Shown piece by piece: positions 1-4,808 of a stretch of 10,361 bases of DNA (position 1 is the stretch's first letter; every line of letters begins with the position of its first letter). The notes beneath the pieces are model-generated. The model was given only the letters and a program-made list of their open reading frames with translations. It was not told the origin of the DNA and did not search any database. Origin of the DNA: Rhodoferax sp. (GTDB lineage Bacteria > Pseudomonadota > Gammaproteobacteria > Burkholderiales > Burkholderiaceae_C); the NCBI GenBank assembly GCA_020048795.1, contig JAIFMA010000126.1, positions 1 to 10,361 on the forward strand, read 5' to 3'. Both the position numbers and the translations under genes were made by a program.

Positions 1-987
1 CTGACCGAGGGCTATCGCAAGCTGGCACGGCTGCTTTTGGCGCTGACGACGGTTTCTGCGGCGGCTTTTTTGCTGCTGCCGATGTTGGGCGACGTGGCTC
101 CTGCCTGGCTCATCAGTGTGTTATTGATCTGGGTGCTGAGTGCTTCGGTGGTACGCGCGCCAACGCTGGTGCTGCTGGCCAAACGTGCCAAGGCGGCGCA
201 GCAGAGTCGTCTGGTCATCTGGTACACGGCCGGTATGGCGCTGGCTTCAGCCTTGTCACCGTTTGTCGGCATGCTGCTCAAAGGGGTTGATTCGCGTTGG
301 CCGTTTGCCATTTCTGCCTTGACCTTGCTGGCCGCCGTTGTCGTGTTGCGGCACTTTGTGGATCGCCCGGCACCGGCACCAGAAGCGCCAGAACCACAGC
401 CGATCGCCTTTAGCGCGTATGTACCTCTGCTGCTTATTCTGGCTTTGGCTTCAGGCGGCTTTCAGTTGCACGCATTTTTGAATGCTGCGCCTCACTATCT
501 GGCTTACACGACGAAGGAAAGCTTGCCGTGGCTGTTGCCGCTGCTGTGGGTCGGGTTTTTCCTGGCGCTGCTTGGTGTCGGTGTGATCATCAAACGTTTT
601 GGTGCGCTGGCGGTGGCGGCTGGCGGCATCCTGCTCACCGCAGGCTGTAGTTACGCATCGGCTTTGGCTGGAAGCCTTGAAATGCTGATTGTTATTGAGT
701 TGCTGGCGGGGGCTGGTTGGGCCGCAGCATTTGCCGGCTTGATGGAACAAGCCTCGGCATGGGGCACACGCGGTGCCGAGGGCTTGTTCATGGGCAGTTT
801 TTTCTCGGTGCTGGCAGTCGCCAGCTTTGCCCGGATTGGTTTTGTCAGCCAGTTGCTGCCGCACAGTCCGGTGCTGCAAAACATGCAGTTTTTGCTGCCG
901 GGTGCGTGCTTGCTTCTGGCTGGCCTGATCGCCGTGGTTTACAAGCTCAAGCCAACATCACGCTTGGAGCCTGGGGTCAGGTCTTGA
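1..987 (+). CDS. MFS-like multi-pass membrane transporter, C-terminal part (5' end outside window)
   Basis: The frame is open from base 1, so the gene starts before the window; 328 residues are visible up to the TGA at 985-987. A TTG at position 37 could be read as a start, but the codons before it (LTEGYRKLARLL) continue the same hydrophobic protein, so I treat it as internal. About ten hydrophobic segments can be seen, near residues 10-32, 35-52, 77-96, 100-116, 139-160, 177-195, 202-220, 223-245, 264-285 and 297-314. A Pro/Ala/Glu-rich loop at about 121-134 (PAPAPEAPEPQP) splits them, as the central cytoplasmic loop of a 12-helix major facilitator protein would. Glycine-rich helices and a basic residue pair after a helix (IIKRFG) fit the MFS fold. 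The substrate cannot be inferred. The gene converges on the response regulator downstream. The MFS assignment comes from topology and composition only, so another 10-12 TM family is possible. Confidence 0.7.
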   Translation: MTEGYRKLARLLLALTTVSAAAFLLLPMLGDVAPAWLISVLLIWVLSASVVRAPTLVLLAKRAKAAQQSRLVIWYTAGMALASALSPFVGMLLKGVDSRWPFAISALTLLAAVVVLRHFVDRPAPAPEAPEPQPIAFSAYVPLLLILALASGGFQLHAFLNAAPHYLAYTTKESLPWLLPLLWVGFFLALLGVGVIIKRFGALAVAAGGILLTAGCSYASALAGSLEMLIVIELLAGAGWAAAFAGLMEQASAWGTRGAEGLFMGSFFSVLAVASFARIGFVSQLLPHSPVLQNMQFLLPGACLLLAGLIAVVYKLKPTSRLEPGVRS

Positions 988-1018
988 AACATCGCATTTT
1001 TATGTAAAAAAGACCTGA
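977..1018. repeat. Perfect 9-bp inverted repeat straddling the transporter stop codon
   Basis: TCAGGTCTT (977-985) pairs exactly with AAGACCTGA (1010-1018). A nested ACAT/ATGT pair (989-992 and 1002-1005) lies inside the loop. The stem starts in the last codons of the transporter gene and ends in the intergenic region. There is no U-run after the second arm on either strand, so it is not a standard intrinsic terminator. It could act as an mRNA 3'-end stabilising hairpin or be part of the adjacent repeat element. Confidence 0.45.
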
Positions 1019-1060
1019 AGCCCTTGCGCTGATTGCGCTGGCAGCTCCTGATAGTAGAGC
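1006..1060 (+). repeat. Copy A of a dispersed short repeat (REP-like), intergenic
   Basis: This stretch lies between two convergent genes. It shares a spaced pattern with copy B inside tex: AGCCCTT (1019-1025), GCGCTGGCAGCT (1035-1046) and AGAGC (1056-1060). The offsets between these blocks are 16 and 21 bases, identical to copy B. An A-rich run precedes the first block in both. From memory, Comamonadaceae genomes contain many short repeats of this kind with GCGC and CAGCTAT cores; that part is recall and not verified here. No coding role is visible. Confidence 0.55.
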
Positions 1061-1134
1061 GCATGATCGGTGAAGTGACCTCGCGCCGCTGAAGTTTTAC
1101 TTGATGAAATTAACTTGGCAAGGTGTCATTCGGG

Positions 1135-2307
1135 TCATTTTGACGGTTCGACGCACACGTTCGCGATCTGGATGTAATCAGTTTTTTTCTGCATCTCGGA
1201 GTCGGTGTCAGAGTAGGCGATGGCAATCGCCTTGAAGTTCTCCTGTATCTCCAGGAACGCCTCAACCACATCCGGATCAAAGTGCTTGCCACTGGTTTGT
1301 TCGATGACCGCTACCGCCTGTTCGTGGGACAGGGGCTCTTTGTAGACACGTCGGCTGATCAGTGCGTCGTATACGTCGGCTAGCGCCATCAAACGCGCTG
1401 AAACGGGAATCTGGTCACCGGCGAGACCTTCAGGGTAGCCAGAGCCATCCCACTTTTCCTGATGGGAGTAGGTGATTTCTTTGGCAATGGTCAAAAATTC
1501 AACTTCTACCCCCAACTCCTGCTCGGCGTGAATGATGGCATCGCGGCCCAGCGTGGTGTGGGTTTTCATGATCTCGAATTCATCAGGTGTCAATTTGCCG
1601 GGCTTGAGCAGGATGCGATCAGGAATGCCGACTTTGCCGATGTCATGCAGGGGTGCAGATTTGAACAGCAGTCCGATGTTTTTGACTGTCAAGACAGTTG
1701 CGAAACGCGGATGGGTGGAAAGCTTCCAGGCCAGTGCCTTGATGTAACGCTGGGTTCGCCGAATGTGGTTGCCGGTATCGGAGTCACGCGTTTCTGCCAG
1801 CGATGCCATGGCCAGCGTGGTGGCATCCTGGATGGCGGTGACCTCTTGAGTGCGGCGAGCCACTTCTTCTTCAAGAAACGCGTTCTTGCTGCGCAGAAAG
1901 TCTGCCGATGCTTTCAGACGGAGCTGGGTGCGTACGCGCGCCAACACGATCGGGGGACTGATGGGCTTGGTGATGTAGTCCTCGGCACCCAGATCAAGCC
2001 CGAGCTTTTCGTCGTCGACCTCTGATTTGGCGGTGAGGAAAATGACCGGAATGTCACGGCACGCGGGGTTGGCCTTAAGTTGGCGGCATACCTCATAACC
2101 ATCAATGACCGGCATCATGATGTCGAGCAGGATCAGATCGGGCGGCGACCCGGACATGGCAATTTTCAGGCCGCGTGCTCCGCTGTTGGCGACCATGACT
2201 TTGTAGTGCCCCCTGAGTACGTTTTGCATCAATGCCAGGCTGTCGGGGCTGTCGTCAACAACCAAAATCGTGGCTTTTAGGACCTTTGCATCTTCATCAG
2301 TAAGCAT
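1135..2307 (-). CDS. Response regulator with HD-GYP output domain (RpfG-like, probable c-di-GMP phosphodiesterase)
   Basis: This 390-residue cytoplasmic protein has two clear domains. Residues 12-130 are a CheY-like receiver with the acidic pair D18-D19, phospho-acceptor D62 (in LLDIMMP), T92 and K114 (ITKP). A helical linker of about residues 132-165 (KNAFLEEEVARRTQEV) joins it to an HD-GYP domain at about 165-365. That domain shows H181 (DTGNH), the metal-binding HDIGK at 221-225, HQEKWDGSGYP at 282-292 with the GYP signature, and ADVYDAL at 310-316. HD-GYP proteins of this type hydrolyse c-di-GMP, and all expected metal and signature residues are present, so activity is likely. The start is ATG at 2307-2305 with an AGGA ribosome site about 7 bases upstream. 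No histidine kinase is adjacent, so its partner is unknown. It lies 80 bp downstream of the DUF192 gene on the same strand and could be transcribed with it. Confidence 0.93.
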   Translation of the reverse strand: MLTDEDAKVLKATILVVDDSPDSLALMQNVLRGHYKVMVANSGARGLKIAMSGSPPDLILLDIMMPVIDGYEVCRQLKANPACRDIPVIFLTAKSEVDDEKLGLDLGAEDYITKPISPPIVLARVRTQLRLKASADFLRSKNAFLEEEVARRTQEVTAIQDATTLAMASLAETRDSDTGNHIRRTQRYIKALAWKLSTHPRFATVLTVKNIGLLFKSAPLHDIGKVGIPDRILLKPGKLTPDEFEIMKTHTTLGRDAIIHAEQELGVEVEFLTIAKEITYSHQEKWDGSGYPEGLAGDQIPVSARLMALADVYDALISRRVYKEPLSHEQAVAVIEQTSGKHFDPDVVEAFLEIQENFKAIAIAYSDTDSEMQKKTDYIQIANVCVEPSK

Positions 2308-2387
2308 CTGGTTTTCCTGGCATTTACATCAAACTCAGTTGGAGGTGAACCGTCGGGACGAGTCGATTGTGATAAGCCGGCACAACG

Positions 2388-2858
2388 CTACCTGGCACCA
2401 AGAGGAATGCCGCCAAGTCTGGCACCGGCCTTGATGCCCTTCTTGTCAAACCAGCCCTGGTTCATTTCCAGTACAAAACGCACGGGTTGTCTGGAGCAGT
2501 GCGAGTCCGTGGTTTGGGGTTTCATGTCAGCCAGGTTGACGATGGTGCCATCGTCGGCGAGAAAGGCGGCGGTCAGTGGCAGCAGTGTGTTTTTCATCCA
2601 GAAGCATTGTTCACCGGGGCGGTCAAACACGAACAGCATGCCTTCAGATGGCGGCATGTGTTGGCGAAGCATCAAGCCGGTTGAGCGCTGATCGGGAGTG
2701 GCTGCCACCTGGGCATCAATCAGGTACATGCCAGCGGTAATCTTGGTGCGTGGCAAATCGAGTTGGGGAGCATTCTGGGCGTGACCAAAGTTGACAATAC
2801 TGAGCGCCAGCGACAAAAGTCCGGTTGCAAAAAGTTTCATGGATTTATTTTGACGCAT
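2388..2858 (-). CDS. Secreted DUF192 family protein
   Basis: This 156-residue protein has an N-terminal signal peptide (hydrophobic stretch ATGLLSLALSIVNFG followed by HAQNA, probable cleavage near residue 28), so it should be periplasmic or extracytoplasmic. The rest matches the DUF192 fold: RSTGLM at 58-63, GMLFVF at 73-78, FWMKNT at 86-91, PLTAAFL at 94-100 and a VLEMNQGWF block at 129-137. The family is widespread and has no firmly established biochemical role. Two starts are possible: ATG at 2858-2856 or ATG at 2840-2838. The second (MKLF) gives a more typical signal peptide; neither has a convincing Shine-Dalgarno sequence. An intrinsic terminator ends just 27 bp upstream, so a dedicated promoter would have to fit in a short space or overlap it. 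The response regulator gene follows on the same strand. Confidence 0.88.
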   Translation of the reverse strand: MRQNKSMKLFATGLLSLALSIVNFGHAQNAPQLDLPRTKITAGMYLIDAQVAATPDQRSTGLMLRQHMPPSEGMLFVFDRPGEQCFWMKNTLLPLTAAFLADDGTIVNLADMKPQTTDSHCSRQPVRFVLEMNQGWFDKKGIKAGARLGGIPLGAR

Positions 2859-2884
2859 TTGGACCCAACCAACAAAAAATGTGC

Positions 2885-2914
2885 AAAAAAATGCCCGCAG
2901 TCGCGGGCATTTTT
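2885..2914 (-). terminator. Rho-independent terminator of the small Lys/Ala-rich protein gene
   Basis: ATGCCCGC (2891-2898) and GCGGGCAT (2903-2910) form a perfect 8-bp GC-rich stem with a 4-base loop. It is flanked by A6 on the left and T4 on the right. Read on the minus strand the stem is followed by six U residues, placed about 25 bases after the stop codon of the 2939-3163 gene. The flanking A and T runs could let it work weakly in the other direction, but no plus-strand gene needs it. Confidence 0.85.
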
Positions 2915-2938
2915 GATGTCAAGCCGGTGGCTTGAGAA

Positions 2939-3163
2939 TTAGGCAGCAGATGCTTTCTTCTTGGACTTCTTGGCAGGCTTGGAAGTAGCGTCAGAAGCAG
3001 CTTCAGCTTTCTTCTCAACCTTGGCATCAGCCTTCTTTTCAACCTTGGCTTCGGCCTTCTTTTCGACCTTGGTGCCAGAAGCAGCGGCTTCAGGGGCAGA
3101 AGCGGCAGCAAAAGCGCCAACAGTGAAAAGACCAGCAATCAGAGCAGCGAGCAGTTTGTTCAT
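2939..3163 (-). CDS. Small secreted Lys/Ala-rich repeat protein
   Basis: This is a 74-residue protein. Residues 1-20 (MNKLLAALIAGLFTVGAFAA) form a clear signal peptide. The mature part is almost only Ala, Lys, Glu, Ser and Asp, with three 8-residue repeats at 33-56 (VEKKAEAK, VEKKADAK, VEKKAEAA) and a basic tail (KPAKKSKKKASAA). Such a sequence would be disordered or a single amphipathic helix, with no catalytic residues. The start is ATG at 3163-3161, preceded by AAGGAAA about 9 bases upstream, and a terminator follows the stop, so this is a convincing monocistronic gene despite its low complexity. Similar short secreted KA-rich proteins are, as far as I recall, common and uncharacterised in Comamonadaceae. 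Function is unknown; possibilities include an envelope-binding or nucleic-acid-binding polycation. It is divergent from icd. Confidence 0.8.
   Translation of the reverse strand: MNKLLAALIAGLFTVGAFAAASAPEAAASGTKVEKKAEAKVEKKADAKVEKKAEAASDATSKPAKKSKKKASAA
2996..3067 (-). repeat. Three tandem 24-bp units within the Lys/Ala-rich gene
   Basis: Three adjacent 24-bp units encode residues 33-56 of the small secreted protein. On the plus strand each contains a TTCTTYTC core followed by RACCTTGG, and the two leftmost also run on into GC plus two variable bases. The unit length is a multiple of three, so unit number could change by slippage without a frameshift. Units differ at a few bases, so they are not recent perfect copies. 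Confidence 0.75.
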
Positions 3164-3250
3164 TTTTCAGTTTCCTTGAAGTAACGTGGGTACAAAAAAC
3201 CTTCAAAATTGTCAGAAGGTGGAGCTACAACGTGCACGGTATCGCTCCGG

Positions 3251-3298
3251 TTGACAGAAATCCCCGATTTATTCGGACTAGAATGAAAAAGTTAGTCC
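3251..3298 (+). promoter_or_regulatory. Possible icd promoter with overlapping dyad
   Basis: A perfect -35-like TTGACA occurs at 3251-3256 and a good -10-like TAGAAT at 3279-3284, but their 22-bp spacing is too long for a normal sigma-70 promoter. The -10 may therefore depend on an activator, or one of the two boxes may be chance. A perfect 6-bp dyad GGACTA (3275-3280) / TAGTCC (3293-3298) overlaps the -10 box, where an operator might sit. A second small dyad, CCGA (3264-3267) / TCGG (3273-3276), lies between the boxes. A transcript starting near 3291 would have a leader of about 47 bases before the preferred icd start. Confidence 0.3.
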
Positions 3299-3337
3299 AA
3301 AAGCCAATTCCGACCCAATTTCATGAGACCCATTTCA

Positions 3338-4591
3338 ATGTATCAGCACATCACAATTCCCTCTGAAGGCCAAAAAATCACGGTGAACCCGGACATGTCT
3401 TTGAACGTGCCTGATCATCCAATCATTCCGTTTATCGAAGGTGATGGCACGGGTCTTGACATCACGCCGGTGATGATCAAAGTGGTCGATGCGGCCGTGG
3501 CCAAGGCTTATGGTGGCAAAAAGAAGATTCACTGGATGGAAGTTTTTGCCGGTGAAAAATCAACCAAGGTCTATGGCCCCGATGTCTGGCTGCCCGAAGA
3601 AACTCTGGCTGCCTTGCGCGAATATGTGGTGTCAATCAAAGGTCCGCTGACCACGCCTGTGGGCGGTGGCATTCGTTCGCTCAATGTGGCTCTGCGTCAG
3701 GAGCTTGACCTGTATGTCTGCCTGCGCCCGATCCAGTACTTTGAGGGAGTGCCCAGCCCGGTGAAAGAGCCGCACAAGACCAACATGGTGATCTTTCGCG
3801 AAAATTCCGAAGATATCTATGCTGGTATCGAATTTGAAGCCGAGTCACCCAAGGCGCTGAAAATCATCAAGTTCCTACAAGAAGAGATGGGTGTCACCAA
3901 GATCCGTTTCCCCGGCACCTCGGGGATTGGCATCAAGCCGGTGTCGCGAGAGGGCACCGAACGTCTGGTGCGCAAGGCGATCCAGTACGCCATTGACAAC
4001 GACAAGCCCAGCGTGACGATCGTACACAAGGGCAACATCATGAAATACACCGAAGGCGGCTTTCGTGACTGGGCTTACGGCCTGGCACAAAAGGAATTTG
4101 GTGCTGAATTGATCGACGGTGGCCCGTGGTGCCAGTTCAAGAACCCCAAGACTGGCAAGGACATCATCGTCAAGGACAGCATTGCCGACGCTTTCCTGCA
4201 ACAGATTTTGCTACGCCCGGCCGAATACAGCGTGATTGCCACTCTCAATTTGAATGGCGACTATGTGTCGGACGCCTTGGCGGCTCAAGTGGGTGGTATT
4301 GGTATTGCGCCGGGTGCCAACCTGTCGGATTCGGTCGCCTGTTTCGAAGCCACCCATGGCACTGCGCCCAAGTATGCAGGCAAGGACTATGTGAATCCGG
4401 GTTCTGAAATTTTGTCCGCTGAAATGATGCTGCGCCACATGGGCTGGCTGGAAGCGGCTGACACCATCATCAAATCGATGGAACGTTCGATCAAGAGCAA
4501 GAAGGTGACCTACGACTTTGCCCGTCTGATGGAGGGCGCTACCCAGGTGAGTTGCTCAGGATTTGGCCAGGTCATGATTGAGCACATGTGA
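3338..4591 (+). CDS. icd: Isocitrate dehydrogenase, NADP-dependent
   Basis: It catalyses oxidative decarboxylation of isocitrate to 2-oxoglutarate in the TCA cycle, in the cytoplasm as a homodimer. From the ATG at 3338 the protein has 417 residues, close to the 416 of E. coli Icd, and it aligns with the E. coli protein along its whole length. In this numbering the substrate-loop residues are S114 (GGGIRSLN), R120, R130 and R154, with catalytic Y161 and K231. The metal-binding aspartates are D284, D308 and D312. The NADP-selecting residues K345, Y346, Y392 and R396 are all present, which indicates NADP rather than NAD use. S114 matches the serine phosphorylated by AceK in E. coli, so regulation of that kind is possible; no aceK is in the window. 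An in-frame ATG at 3323 would add MRPIS, but 3338 (MYQHI) fits the family start as I recall it. A strong terminator follows, so it is probably monocistronic. Confidence 0.97.
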   Translation: MYQHITIPSEGQKITVNPDMSLNVPDHPIIPFIEGDGTGLDITPVMIKVVDAAVAKAYGGKKKIHWMEVFAGEKSTKVYGPDVWLPEETLAALREYVVSIKGPLTTPVGGGIRSLNVALRQELDLYVCLRPIQYFEGVPSPVKEPHKTNMVIFRENSEDIYAGIEFEAESPKALKIIKFLQEEMGVTKIRFPGTSGIGIKPVSREGTERLVRKAIQYAIDNDKPSVTIVHKGNIMKYTEGGFRDWAYGLAQKEFGAELIDGGPWCQFKNPKTGKDIIVKDSIADAFLQQILLRPAEYSVIATLNLNGDYVSDALAAQVGGIGIAPGANLSDSVACFEATHGTAPKYAGKDYVNPGSEILSAEMMLRHMGWLEAADTIIKSMERSIKSKKVTYDFARLMEGATQVSCSGFGQVMIEHM

Positions 4592-4622
4592 TAGACCACA
4601 AGGGCCGCCAATGACGGCCAAT

Positions 4623-4660
4623 AAAAACCCCTAAGCTGTTGATTCACTTAGGGGTTTTTT
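4623..4660 (+). terminator. Rho-independent terminator after icd, possibly bidirectional
   Basis: AAAAACCCCTAAG (4623-4635) pairs perfectly with CTTAGGGGTTTTT (4647-4659) around an 11-base loop. The stem is followed by a T6 run (4655-4660) on the plus strand, 32 bases after the icd stop. The A5 run at its left edge would give U residues on the opposite strand too. A weaker hairpin, GGCCG (4603-4607) / CGGCC (4615-4619), lies just before it. Confidence 0.93.
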
Positions 4661-4808
4661 GTGGCAGACAGTACCGGTACAGTCAATCGATGCGGCGGGT
4701 CCAAAGTGGCGGCTGACCGAACGGCTTGCGGCCATGGCTGTGACCAGGCCTGTGTCACTTTCGCGGCTTTATTAGATGCTGGCCCTGGTGCCGGCACGAC
4801 CCTGACTT

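Noticed and set aside
1462..2025. Open frame of 187 codons on the plus strand opposite the HD-GYP regulator
   Set aside because: The opposite strand encodes intact receiver and HD-GYP motifs; this frame has no recognisable domain.
4671..4680. Perfect 10-bp palindrome GTACCGGTAC between icd and tex
   Set aside because: It is short, does not extend beyond 10 bp, and has no promoter boxes near it; chance is a fair explanation.
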